A stretch of 64,000 bases of DNA from NCBI GenBank assembly GCA_036677375.1, contig JAVBWO010000013.1:1-64000 (forward strand), written 5' to 3'. Source of the DNA: JAVBWO01 sp036677375 (GTDB lineage: Bacteria; Bacillota; Dehalobacteriia; UBA4068; UBA4997). A program made the position numbers and the translations under genes. The notes under the pieces are model-generated. The model did not search any database and had not been told where the DNA came from. It saw only the letters and a list, made by a program, of their open reading frames with translations. Positions 15,775 through 24,507 of the stretch are shown in pieces (within the stretch, counting starts at the first letter, position 1; each line of letters starts with the position of its first letter).

Positions 15775-16134
15775 CTAACACCCGGCCCTCCGTTTTCTCA
15801 TGTAATTACGTTGGCGTTTGCGCCGGGCAGCCTCGGAGCAGGCCACCGAACAATACGCCTGATTGCCCTCGGGCAAGAATTGTTTGCCGCAGACGGCGCA
15901 AACGCGGACTTCCGGGGCCGGGCCCTCCTGAGTGAGCGCTGCCTCCAATACGGGATCGGTGGGCAGGATGGCCTCCCGGAAGTAGCGGCAATAGGCCCCT
16001 GTCCAGCATTTTCCCAGCATATAGCACGGACAGTCCAGCGGCAGGCAGCCGTATTCCCGATCATAATTTGCACATAAGGACGTTACCAGCTTACGGATCG
16101 CCGTCTTTTCCTCACGGGTCAGTTCCCGGCTCAT
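15775..16134 (-). CDS. cysteine-rich VLP-domain protein
   Basis: 119 aa, with two cysteine clusters: LCANYDREYGCLPLDCPCYM...CWTGAYC in the N-terminal half, typical of the Cys_rich_VLP family of conjugative elements, and VCAVCGKQFLPEGNQAYCSVACSE, a zinc finger, before a very basic tail. Likely metal-binding and perhaps DNA-binding. Overlaps the next gene by 4 bp. Confidence 0.8.
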   Translation of the reverse strand: MSRELTREEKTAIRKLVTSLCANYDREYGCLPLDCPCYMLGKCWTGAYCRYFREAILPTDPVLEAALTQEGPAPEVRVCAVCGKQFLPEGNQAYCSVACSEAARRKRQRNYMRKRRAGC

Positions 16135-16808
16135 TCCTCGCCGTCCCCGTCCTCATCCAAGGGCGGCCCATCATCGTCGGTTTCACCGGCATAGTTCTCC
16201 GGTTCGGCATAGGTATCGGAATCGCCGCCGTAATCGTCCTCGGGTTCGGCCATCTGCTGCTTGGGGCGATGGATTTTGAAATACCACGCGGCCCCGCCGC
16301 CGATCAGCACCACCGCCGCCACAAGCAGAAGCATCCCGGCGTTGCCGCCGCTTTCCTGCTGTTCCGTTTCCGGCTCTGCGGCGGGCTCGGCGTCGGTATC
16401 GGCCTCAACCTCCTGTTCCGCGTCGGCGGCGGTGGTAACGATTTCCCCGGAAAGCTCCGCGAGGGCCAGCAGGTCGGCCTCGGTCACGGCGTCGAGAAAG
16501 TATACATTGTCGCTGTCCCGTTCAAGGTCGATGATCAGGTAAAAGGTGTTTCCCGCCGGGGTCGTGATCGTATAAAACTGCTTGCCGTCCTCGTCGGTGG
16601 CGGTGTCCGTCACCGTTCCGGTGCCGTCGGGCGTAAACGCATTTGACTCCTGCGTTTCTGTTTCTTCCACCTCTACGACGGTTTCTTCCTCATAGCTGCC
16701 GGTGGTTTCCTCATAAACCTCATCACTGCTGGCGTAGGCCGTGACAGATAAGCCGCACAGCAAAATGACGGCGCACAGAGACGCCGCCAGCATACGGATT
16801 TTCTTCAT
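16131..16808 (-). CDS. CD1107 family mobile element protein (DUF4366)
   Basis: 225 aa: signal peptide MKKIRMLAASLCAVILLCGL, an acidic Glu/Thr-rich linker, a DUF4366 domain (GKQFYTITTPAGNTFYLIIDLE…VYFLDAVTEADLLALAE), a TM helix (GMLLLVAAVVLIGGGAAWYF) and an acidic cytoplasmic tail. A surface-anchored part of the transfer machinery. Sits between the Cys-rich protein and DUF4315 with minimal gaps. Confidence 0.88.
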   Translation of the reverse strand: MKKIRMLAASLCAVILLCGLSVTAYASSDEVYEETTGSYEEETVVEVEETETQESNAFTPDGTGTVTDTATDEDGKQFYTITTPAGNTFYLIIDLERDSDNVYFLDAVTEADLLALAELSGEIVTTAADAEQEVEADTDAEPAAEPETEQQESGGNAGMLLLVAAVVLIGGGAAWYFKIHRPKQQMAEPEDDYGGDSDTYAEPENYAGETDDDGPPLDEDGDGEE

Positions 16809-16810
16809 AT

Positions 16811-17062
16811 TCAGTTTTCCTCCTCGTTTGCAGATTCGGGCTTTGGGACGTTTTGTCCCAAACCGCCGCCCCGGAGCTTTTCCAGCAGCAGGGGCAATTC
16901 CGTGAGCGAAACGCTCATGCCCCGCACGATGTCCACGATCTCGCTGTTTTCGGCCTCCGTCCGGCGCTGTTCCAATTCCTTCAGCTTGTCCTGCTGCTCG
17001 GAGATTTTGGTCTTGACCTTTTCAATCTCGGCCTGAATTTTTGCGCTTTTGCTTATCGCCAT
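16811..17062 (-). CDS. DUF4315 family coiled-coil protein
   Basis: 83 aa; residues 7-45 form a strong coiled coil (KIQAEIEKVKTKISEQQDKL...) followed by SEIVDIVRGMSVSLTELPLLLEKLRGG, the DUF4315 core. The C-terminal tail GLGQNVPKPES is encoded by one copy of the GGGAC palindrome, so that tail may be a recent addition. Confidence 0.85.
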   Translation of the reverse strand: MAISKSAKIQAEIEKVKTKISEQQDKLKELEQRRTEAENSEIVDIVRGMSVSLTELPLLLEKLRGGGLGQNVPKPESANEEEN

Positions 17063-17074
17063 AAAACCCTCCTT

Positions 17075-18727
17075 TTACGGTAATTGCCCGTAAGCATATA
17101 GATGAGACTGCCAGTAGCTTGTATTGAGATTGGTGTAACCGATGGGATCTCCGCAGTGGAGCATCCAGCCGTCCCCAACGTAGATGCCCACATGAGAAAC
17201 TCCCGGCGTGTCATATGTCCCGACGAAAAACACAAGATCGCCGGGCTGTGGTGAGGTCGTGGGCGTACAGATATTGTAAAGCCCCTGCGCTCCCAGCCGT
17301 CCCACGTCCCAGCCGCATTGATTGATGACATAGGACACGAAGCCGGAGCAGTCAAAGGAGGTGCTGGGGTTGTAGCCGCCCCAAACATAGGGATAGTCGA
17401 GATATTTCTCGGCCTCGGCAATGATGGCGGCAAAGGTTTCGTCCTCAAGGTATTCCTCGGGGATGTCGTGATCGGTATAGCCGTTCGTGATGTACTTGGC
17501 GATATACGCCGACTCTGGGAACAGGTCGGAACGGTTGCCCAGCGTCGCCATATACAGGGCGTACCGGGAAAGCTGCTCCTCGCTCATGATGTAGATCGGG
17601 ACATGGGACAGATTGAAATTTTCCAGCGTGACGGTGCAAATATAGTAGTTGTAATACACGCGATAGCTGTCGGTATGTGTTTCGCCATTTTCATCCGTCC
17701 ATGTGTCCGTTTCGATGTAATAGCGCCGCTCAGTCACCACAGACTCGGTGAGGATATACTGCTTTTCAAAAAGAATTCCCAGCATATCCTGCACCTCGTC
17801 AATCGTCCACGCGCCCTCATTCAGCGCCGAGAGGATGGAAATGAGCACATAGGGGTCGTGCTGGATTTCGTCGAGGTCGTAGTAATACTCGTCATAGTCA
17901 TGGGTGCTTTCATAGCTGTCCAGATAATCCTGCAATTCGGCCTCCAGTCCGCAATACGCCGCCTCCGAAGCCAGAATATCTGCGTCCTCGGCCGCATAGG
18001 TGGAAGCGCCGATGGCCCCCACCAGACCGTTGCCTAGTGAGAGCATTGAGGACATGCACGACTGCAAGGTAAAAATGAGCAGCACGCAGACCAGCGCGAT
18101 GAGCGCCCCCGCCGGATGCCGCCTGACAAACGCGGTGGCTTTCACCGCCAGCTTTTTCGTTGTAACCGCCGTTTTCCCGGCGGCCTTCGCGCCCTGCTTT
18201 GCCGCCTCCCGCGCCTGTTTCGTGTATTGCTTTTTCAGCCGCCGCTTTTGCCAGAAGCGGGAAACGGCGTTTTTATTCAATTCGGGATGCTCATGAGCAG
18301 CCTTGCGGAAATGGTAATCGGCGGTTGCCCGGATGTTTTTCGCCTCGGCTTTTCGGACGGTCCGGGCCGGATGGGTGCGGATACGCTTTTTCACGAAGCG
18401 CATCCCATGACGCAGGACCGACTCCCCGACAAGCTCGGTGCGGTGAGCCCCCTCGACACCGACATTTTCATGCTCCACTTCGTAGATTTTCCCATGAACG
18501 AAGCCATGTGCGCCATGCCCGGCGGCCCGGCCCACGCGCTTGATCGGGCCAGGCTTTTTAAGAGGCTTTTGCTTTGCCAGCTTTTCACGGGCGGCGTCCA
18601 GCTTTTCACCCCGCTTGTCCATGCGAAGCTTGGATTTGTTCAGCTTTTCCTGTTTGCTCTCCCGACGGAACTTGCCCTTTGGGGCTTTTTGTCCCGAGGG
18701 CCCGGCCTTATTCGCCTGTTCGCTCAT
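17075..18727 (-). CDS. CD1108 family C40 (NlpC/P60) peptidoglycan hydrolase of the transfer system
   Basis: 550 aa. The first ~200 residues are basic and cytoplasmic; a TM helix follows (GALIALVCVLLIFTLQSC, ~207-224), then a long extracellular part. The C-terminal ~120 residues are NlpC/P60: Cys in SFDCSGFVSYV (~455), His in SHVGIYVGDGW and the following polar residue in LHCGDP. It opens the wall for the mating channel, as VirB1/Orf14-type proteins do. Overlaps the VirB4 stop region by 20 bp. The N-terminal residues GPSGQKAPKG are encoded by a palindrome copy. Confidence 0.9.
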   Translation of the reverse strand: MSEQANKAGPSGQKAPKGKFRRESKQEKLNKSKLRMDKRGEKLDAAREKLAKQKPLKKPGPIKRVGRAAGHGAHGFVHGKIYEVEHENVGVEGAHRTELVGESVLRHGMRFVKKRIRTHPARTVRKAEAKNIRATADYHFRKAAHEHPELNKNAVSRFWQKRRLKKQYTKQAREAAKQGAKAAGKTAVTTKKLAVKATAFVRRHPAGALIALVCVLLIFTLQSCMSSMLSLGNGLVGAIGASTYAAEDADILASEAAYCGLEAELQDYLDSYESTHDYDEYYYDLDEIQHDPYVLISILSALNEGAWTIDEVQDMLGILFEKQYILTESVVTERRYYIETDTWTDENGETHTDSYRVYYNYYICTVTLENFNLSHVPIYIMSEEQLSRYALYMATLGNRSDLFPESAYIAKYITNGYTDHDIPEEYLEDETFAAIIAEAEKYLDYPYVWGGYNPSTSFDCSGFVSYVINQCGWDVGRLGAQGLYNICTPTTSPQPGDLVFFVGTYDTPGVSHVGIYVGDGWMLHCGDPIGYTNLNTSYWQSHLYAYGQLP

Positions 18728-21068
18728 GGGCCATGTCCTCCGGGCGGGTGGTGAGCAGATTGTAAATCTCTCCCTTGGGGAAGCGGTCTACGAACGGGAT
18801 GGTTACATTCCCGTAGAACAGTAGGCCTTCGCCGGAATTGGAGTGCGTTATGTAGGAAAGCTGATGCTCGCTTATGCCGAGTTGCTTTGCGAGAATAGCC
18901 CGGTCGCTCTGCGCCTGTGAGAGCAGGATCATGAAATCCGTGTTATCCAGAATGTTTTCGATTTCCCGGCTGGCCAACAAATCCTTTACATTTTGTGTCA
19001 AAGCACTTGGGACGCAGCCTTTTTTACGCAGCATCTTCCAGACGGACACGAAATAGCTGGCCGTCAGCGGATCGCGCAGCAGGATATGAAACTCGTCAAA
19101 GTAGCACCACGTCGCCACGCCGTTCTGAAAATTTGCGTTGACCGCCTTTGTGACAAATTCGTTGGTGACGTGCATGGCGATCTTGCGGAGGTTCTCGCCC
19201 AGCCCTTTCAGGACGATGCATACCACGCGGGAATTGAGATCAACGTTCGTCGGATGGTTGAACAAATTGAGGGAGCCGGTGCAGTAGAGCTCCAGCGCCG
19301 TTGCAATGCGCCGGGCCTCCGGCTCTGGCTGGCGCAAAAGCTCCTCGTACAAATCCTGCAGTAGCGGCGTTTTCGCCGTGTCCAATCCCAGCGCGAGCTC
19401 CCGGTACACCAACCGCACGCAGCGGTCGATCACGGTTTTCTCCACAGGCTGCAAGCCCTCCTTGCCGCCCACGACGAGCTCGCACAGGGAGAGCAAAAAG
19501 TCCGCCTTCATGGAAAGCGGGCTCTCTTCGTCGTTCAAGTTCATTTGAAGCTCCATCGGGGAAATGTGGTGGGGGCTGTCCGGGGCAATTTCTATTACCT
19601 GACCGCCCAGCCGCCGCACAAGGGGCGCGTACTCAGCCATGGGATCGACAATGATGATGCGGTCATTTGTGGCAAGGAACACGTTGATGAGCTCCCGCTT
19701 GGCCGAAAAGCTCTTGCCGGAGCCTGTGGAGCCGAGGTAGAGCCCGTTGGCGGATTTGAGCTTTTTTCGGTCGGCCATAATGACGTTGTGGGACAGGGCG
19801 TTCATGCCGTAGTAGAGGGCCTGCCCGCCCATGCGGAGCTCACGGGTCATAAAGGGAACGAAAATTGCTGTGGAACTAGTCGTCATGCCCCGCTGGATTT
19901 CTATGCCGTTGTAGCCCAGCACCAGTGAGGACACGAAGCCCTGCTCCTGTTGCCAGTCCAGCCGTTTCAGGGCGCAGTTGTATTTCTGCGCGATACCGGA
20001 GACGGTAAACACGTCGTTTTCCAGCTGCTGGCGGGTGGGGGCGATGTTCACCACGGTAAAGGTCAGCAGAAACATTCTTTCATTCCGGGACTGCAAATCC
20101 GAAAGAAGCTCCATCGCGTCTTTGCTGAATGTAATGAGGTCAGGAGGCAGGATTTCCATGTCGTAGCCGGAGCGCACCGCTTTTTTCTGCTCCTCCACCT
20201 TCATTTTGTCGATGTCGGAGATTTTGCCTTTGATCGTCTTAATGGCCTTTAACTGATCCACTGTTTGAATATGGAGCGTCACGGTCATTTCCGCGTCCAA
20301 TTCCAAAATCTCCGCCAGCAGCTTGTCCGAGAGCTCGGACGCCATGATCTGCAAATACGACGCCGCGCCCCAAAACCGTCCCACGCGGAATGTTCGGGTC
20401 TGCCGGAAGTCGAAGCTGTCCGGGGCGATATAGTCCTTCGTCCCCATGCCGGTTTTCACAATATCCGCCCACGAAAAACGGAACGGCTCCCGGCTGCCCG
20501 GATGCATCTGCCCGTGGAGCACCGCCAACCGCTCTTTCCCGTCCAGTGGAATGGAGGACACGCCCAACCGCTTGAAGTTGCCCGTCACGTCGGCCTCCAC
20601 GCGCTCCAGCCGGGGCCGGGCGGCGGTGATCCCCTCGGCGGGGACGCCGAAGGTGATGTACTTGGAACGTTCGATGCCGTTATTGCTTTTGGCAATTTGA
20701 TTTTTCAGCATCCCCACAAACTCGCCCCTGATACTGTCGTACTCGTCCTCGGCCATGGGGATATTCACCTCATACCGGCTGCCGGAGCGGGAACGGCGGT
20801 TGACAAAGGACATCTGGAACGGCAGGGCACTGTCAAAATAATTGAGAAACGAGCTCCAGCCGCCGAAAATGGCGGTCTGATCTTCGGTGGACGCCACGGA
20901 ATAATTGATGTCCTCATATTCCACCATTTTTGTGTAGAGATTGCCGGGTAACTGGCATACGCCGTCCGGATGCATTGCCACATAGGGGATGGTCTGTTGG
21001 GCTGACAGCGCCGCCCGTTTTTTACCGGCCCTTGCCGGGCCGCACTTTTTTGTTTGCGTTTTTTGCAA
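18708..21068 (-). CDS. VirB4-like conjugation ATPase (CD1110 family)
   Basis: 786 aa, TTG start 9 bases after AGGAGG. Walker A is GSTGSGKS near residue 446; Walker B is WCYFDEFHILL near 652. VirB4-type segments such as SMKADFLLSLCELVVGGKEG and AILAKQLGISEHQLSYI match this family. It powers substrate translocation and pilus or channel assembly at the inner face of the membrane. It overlaps PrgI upstream by 47 bp and the C40 peptidase downstream by 20 bp, so the three are translated as a block. Confidence 0.93.
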   Translation of the reverse strand: MQKTQTKKCGPARAGKKRAALSAQQTIPYVAMHPDGVCQLPGNLYTKMVEYEDINYSVASTEDQTAIFGGWSSFLNYFDSALPFQMSFVNRRSRSGSRYEVNIPMAEDEYDSIRGEFVGMLKNQIAKSNNGIERSKYITFGVPAEGITAARPRLERVEADVTGNFKRLGVSSIPLDGKERLAVLHGQMHPGSREPFRFSWADIVKTGMGTKDYIAPDSFDFRQTRTFRVGRFWGAASYLQIMASELSDKLLAEILELDAEMTVTLHIQTVDQLKAIKTIKGKISDIDKMKVEEQKKAVRSGYDMEILPPDLITFSKDAMELLSDLQSRNERMFLLTFTVVNIAPTRQQLENDVFTVSGIAQKYNCALKRLDWQQEQGFVSSLVLGYNGIEIQRGMTTSSTAIFVPFMTRELRMGGQALYYGMNALSHNVIMADRKKLKSANGLYLGSTGSGKSFSAKRELINVFLATNDRIIIVDPMAEYAPLVRRLGGQVIEIAPDSPHHISPMELQMNLNDEESPLSMKADFLLSLCELVVGGKEGLQPVEKTVIDRCVRLVYRELALGLDTAKTPLLQDLYEELLRQPEPEARRIATALELYCTGSLNLFNHPTNVDLNSRVVCIVLKGLGENLRKIAMHVTNEFVTKAVNANFQNGVATWCYFDEFHILLRDPLTASYFVSVWKMLRKKGCVPSALTQNVKDLLASREIENILDNTDFMILLSQAQSDRAILAKQLGISEHQLSYITHSNSGEGLLFYGNVTIPFVDRFPKGEIYNLLTTRPEDMAHERTGE

Positions 21069-21405
21069 TACGGGTTTCCTCCTTTCCCGCGAAGGGGGCG
21101 TAAATATTTTCCGTCCGATAGGGCCTCACGCCGGGCCGCAGGAAACGGGCCCGGATGATGTTGCCCACCACCTTTTCAAAGGGCAGCCCATCTCGTTCGT
21201 ACATCGCCATTAAAAACGCGGGGAGCATGATGCCCAGCATTAGAAACAGGGCCCCGCTGCCGCCGAGGGCGCTGCGGGTGAGCAAGTAGGCCGGGATACC
21301 AATGGCGGCCCCGCCGCCGAAACAAATAAGCTGGCGCTTCGTCAGGTTAAACGCCAGCTTCGTCTTGATTTTGGATAAATCATTTGGTACATTCACATAG
21401 GGCAT
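21022..21405 (-). CDS. PrgI family membrane protein
   Basis: 127 aa with the family start MPYVNVPNDLSKIKTKLAFNL and two TM helices (~26-45 and ~48-66) before EKVVGNIIRARFLRP. PrgI proteins are VirB3-like partners of the VirB4 ATPase. It overlaps both neighbours. Confidence 0.9.
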   Translation of the reverse strand: MPYVNVPNDLSKIKTKLAFNLTKRQLICFGGGAAIGIPAYLLTRSALGGSGALFLMLGIMLPAFLMAMYERDGLPFEKVVGNIIRARFLRPGVRPYRTENIYAPFAGKEETRIAKNANKKVRPGKGR

Positions 21406-21977
21406 AGATCAGCCTCCTCCTGTTTGGGACAAAACGTCCCAAAGCCCTGAACGGTGCTCTCCACCTCGTTGCCCCACACGTCCCAGCCGGGCGGTATCTG
21501 CCGGGCGAACAATTCCAAGCGGGGCAGGTCGCCCATAAGAGCGACGATTTTCTCCCGTGCCTCATCCGGTTTCTTGCTGTGAGCCTCCACTGGGGAAATG
21601 ATGAACTGGTGGACATTGGCCGCCTGCCGTTTTGGATGGCCCCGCGTTGCCAGCAGGCAGATTTCCGCGTTGCCCCGCGTCCAGAAGCCGAGGCCGTAAA
21701 ACCAGCTATCCGCTTTTCTGTTCTTTTTTAACCATACGAAAGCGACGGACTTATACTGAAAGCCCCATGCTTTGATAAGCCGTAGGGCCTCGGGAAGCTG
21801 GGGAAACGTGGTCCATAAAAAAAGTACGCTGTCCGGGGCCGCAAGATCGGCAACGGGTAATGCGCACAATTCCTCAATCCCCATCGTGGGGTAATGGTTT
21901 TCCGCCGCGCCCTGTACACCCTTTTGCGAGTAGCGCCACGGGGGATCGGCGTAAATAATTGAATATTTTTTGCTCAG
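21393..21977 (-). CDS. MT-A70 family DNA N6-adenine methyltransferase
   Basis: 194 aa from a CTG that lies 5 bases after AGGTAGGAG; homologues begin SKKYxIIYADPPW, as here. A GTG seven codons upstream (21998) has no ribosome-binding site. Catalytic DPPW is at residues ~11-14, then the conserved AENHYPTMGIEELCALP, the FLWTT motif, GFWTRGNAEICLLATRG and EVESTVQG. Methylates adenine in DNA, probably to protect the transferred DNA from host restriction. Overlaps PrgI by 13 bp. Confidence 0.85.
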   Translation of the reverse strand: MSKKYSIIYADPPWRYSQKGVQGAAENHYPTMGIEELCALPVADLAAPDSVLFLWTTFPQLPEALRLIKAWGFQYKSVAFVWLKKNRKADSWFYGLGFWTRGNAEICLLATRGHPKRQAANVHQFIISPVEAHSKKPDEAREKIVALMGDLPRLELFARQIPPGWDVWGNEVESTVQGFGTFCPKQEEADLCPM

Positions 21978-22071
21978 GAATTCTCCTACCTTTCTCACAG
22001 TTTAATAGTTTGCGTTAATGTACAAAATCCAGTAGAATAATGGTATTCCATTACGAAAGAAGGGGGAAACA

Positions 22072-22740
22072 ATGGCCAAGAATCGTAGTAAGAAGCAAAC
22101 GGATAGTCCCCGGCCTTCTCAGTCTACTGTTATTGATCCATCTGTTCACAGCCTTGAATGCAGCAAGCTGCGAGATGCCATCGTAGAAGCCAACCAAATC
22201 ATTAAAGATAAGGAAGCCGAGATAGAGAAAAAGAAAATTGAAAACGATTATCTGACTATGCCGCTAATACTTTTATTAAAAGCAATTTTTGGTGCCGGCA
22301 TTTTTCTTTTAGCAATATTTATCATCGTAGGTATCGTATTCTCCTATACATTATTCGATTTTCCAAAGGATGTTTTACAGACCTCATTAACATCCGTATT
22401 TTGGTTTGCCTTCATATCAGCCATTATCACTTTCGGAGTAATCAATCACAAACACAAGAAGAAACAGCCGCTAAACTTGACAGCAATAAAGATTGTATAT
22501 GGGGCGTTGCTATTGTTTGGCGGAGTTCCATATGTGTGGGCTCTTTTTCTAAATCAACAATTGGTTTCTGCAATTGCAATCGTCGTTATAAGTGTACTGC
22601 TGTTGGTATTCTGCTACTTAGCAATAAGGACTCTTAAGCAGGAAACGGATCGATCTTTTTTGGTTTCCTACTTTTCAGCAATTGTGTCTATCGCCGCACT
22701 CGCCGTTTCAGCGGTTGCGCTATTTATATCACAACAATAA
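22072..22740 (+). CDS. coiled-coil multi-TM protein, unknown (cargo)
   Basis: 222 aa, ATG after GAAAGAAGGGGG. Residues 1-30 are polar; 30-62 form a coiled coil (EANQIIKDKEAEIEKKKIEN); then about six hydrophobic helices extend to the C-terminus. AT-rich and on the plus strand between two minus-strand methyltransferase genes, so a late arrival. No family recognised; soluble coiled coil plus membrane helices fits a membrane-acting effector, but this is only a guess. Confidence 0.6.
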   Translation: MAKNRSKKQTDSPRPSQSTVIDPSVHSLECSKLRDAIVEANQIIKDKEAEIEKKKIENDYLTMPLILLLKAIFGAGIFLLAIFIIVGIVFSYTLFDFPKDVLQTSLTSVFWFAFISAIITFGVINHKHKKKQPLNLTAIKIVYGALLLFGGVPYVWALFLNQQLVSAIAIVVISVLLLVFCYLAIRTLKQETDRSFLVSYFSAIVSIAALAVSAVALFISQQ

Positions 22741-22750
22741 ATTAAAAATA

Positions 22751-23539
22751 TCACTCCTCCTCGGATGTTGCGTTGTATATTCTGTTTTTTGCCAGCGTGT
22801 AAAACTTTGGCGCGTTTTCAAAGCAGATGAAGCGGCGGCCTGTGTTGAGCGCGGCCACGGCGGTTGTACCGGAACCGGCACAGCAGTCGGCCACCACCTC
22901 GCCCTCTCGGGTATAGGTTTTGATGAAATATTCGCAGAGCTCCACCGGCTTCTGTGTGGGATGAATGCTACCCGTAACCGTGGGCACGAAAAGCACGTTG
23001 CAGGGATAGCGCCGCCCGTCGCTGGATTCGGAGCCGCTCCGCTCAAACTTGCCGTAGTTAGGGCTGGTGCCGCTGAGGGAGTGAATTTTTCGGTAAGGTG
23101 TGCCGTAGGTAAACTGCGGATAATAGTCCGGGGCTTTCCGGTAGAACACCAGAATGTTCTCGGACTTTTTCAGCGGGGCGCGGTTGGCGTTGAGAAAGCC
23201 GGTGCCGCGCTCCTTATACCATATCCACTCATAGCGGAGCATTTCGAGGTTGGACGCGCCCAGCACCTTGTCATAGGGGCACTGCGCGAACAGCAGCACC
23301 GCGCCCTCCGGCTTCACCGTCCAGCGCACCGCCTCCCAAAACTCGATCAAAGGTAACGGCACATCCCAATAGTTGCGCGTCGTGCCGTAGGGCGGATCGG
23401 TCAGCAGCATATCCACCGAATGGCGGGGCAGAGATTTCAGCCCCTCGATCCCGTCCATAAGGAAAATGCCGTTCGGTTCTAATACCCGCCCGTCCGGGGC
23501 CTTTGGGACGTTTTGTCTCAAGGTGATGTTATCTGTCAT
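22751..23539 (-). CDS. DNA methyltransferase (N6-adenine/N4-cytosine, beta-type order)
   Basis: 262 aa. The catalytic motif DPPYGTTRNYWD (~48-59) comes before the SAM-binding motif CCAGSGTTAVAAL (~230), the beta-class order. HPTQKPVELCEYFI lies between them, as expected. No restriction endonuclease is adjacent, so it is a solitary modification enzyme, likely anti-restriction. Residues 6-12 (TLRQNVP) are encoded by a palindrome copy. Confidence 0.88.
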   Translation of the reverse strand: MTDNITLRQNVPKAPDGRVLEPNGIFLMDGIEGLKSLPRHSVDMLLTDPPYGTTRNYWDVPLPLIEFWEAVRWTVKPEGAVLLFAQCPYDKVLGASNLEMLRYEWIWYKERGTGFLNANRAPLKKSENILVFYRKAPDYYPQFTYGTPYRKIHSLSGTSPNYGKFERSGSESSDGRRYPCNVLFVPTVTGSIHPTQKPVELCEYFIKTYTREGEVVADCCAGSGTTAVAALNTGRRFICFENAPKFYTLAKNRIYNATSEEE

Positions 23540-23607
23540 GAGTTGTGTTTCCTATCTGTGCGCTTTAGCGCCAAGTATGATACAATTCAAATAAAGGGGG
23601 CGATTTT

Positions 23608-24507
23608 TTGCAGTATGAAATTACAATGGATTTGTGCAGAGATTATAGCGAGTTAGTACAAAGTTGGATGAGGCAACAGGAAATACAATCCGATAAAATA
23701 GGTGAGGATTTGTGGTACGAATTCTTTAATCTGCAAAAGAAGAAGATCAAGCCCCAAAAACGAAAGGTATGGTTTTCAAACGAATTTTCATGCCAGGCAG
23801 ATTTTCAAAACGGGCTGAAAATACTTGTACATAAATTTGAAATTGGCGATGATGTCTCCTTAAATTTAAGCAAGGATGCACACTGTGCCTCTGAATTCGA
23901 TGCGCTACTGTATGACTGGGGAATTTACCATTTTCATTTAGGAGAAACGATTGATAGAAAAACTGGACGTATAACTCGGACTGGGCCTATTTTGTTTGCC
24001 AAGGTTGATGATAGAAATGTCTATTGCATTGACGTATACTTTCACGGAAAAGGTGTTGCTTCGCCTTGGTCGAAGCAAGAAATGGTGAAGATTCTACATA
24101 ACAACTGGCCCGAAACGATCAAGAAATATAGGCTTCCAGAAGGGATTCAACTATATCCTACAAGTGTTGAGCTACCTACAGATCAGGAATATTCCTTGCT
24201 ACGGAATAGCGGAATTACCACACCGATTTTCGTTGATAAAGGCATAGCCTATTTTTCGCCTGGTGGTGGGTATATGTCTACCGGACATAGCTATGAGGTG
24301 GTTTCTATATGCCAGAAAATTCATAATACCTTGAAACTCAATGAAATTTATATAAAAGAAAATATCACCTCTCTTGTAAAAAATATTGAGCGCGTTGCTG
24401 GAGAGCTACCTGAATGCCAATTGCATTTAAAGCTATTGGTGCAGAACGGCGAATTCTGTGTTGTTGATTTACATTCAATGGTCAAATTAGTTCCAATCAA
24501 GTTCTAA
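23608..24507 (+). CDS. uncharacterised 299-aa protein (cargo)
   Basis: TTG start 7 bases after AAAGGGGGC. Soluble, mixed alpha/beta. Conserved-looking blocks: FDALLYDWGIYHFHLGE with an HxH, TGPILFAKVDDRNVYCIDV, PWSKQEMVKILHNNWPE and a C-terminal helical part. AT-rich, plus strand, between the DNA methyltransferase and TrbL; its stop codon overlaps the convergent TrbL stop. I do not recognise the family. Position and composition fit an accessory (defence or toxin) gene. Confidence 0.6.
   Translation: MQYEITMDLCRDYSELVQSWMRQQEIQSDKIGEDLWYEFFNLQKKKIKPQKRKVWFSNEFSCQADFQNGLKILVHKFEIGDDVSLNLSKDAHCASEFDALLYDWGIYHFHLGETIDRKTGRITRTGPILFAKVDDRNVYCIDVYFHGKGVASPWSKQEMVKILHNNWPETIKKYRLPEGIQLYPTSVELPTDQEYSLLRNSGITTPIFVDKGIAYFSPGGGYMSTGHSYEVVSICQKIHNTLKLNEIYIKENITSLVKNIERVAGELPECQLHLKLLVQNGEFCVVDLHSMVKLVPIKF

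Noticed and set aside
18116..18754. Long plus-strand frames opposite the transfer genes
   Set aside because: GC-rich genes commonly have open antisense frames; none has a ribosome-binding site or a recognisable domain, and the minus-strand genes are strongly supported.
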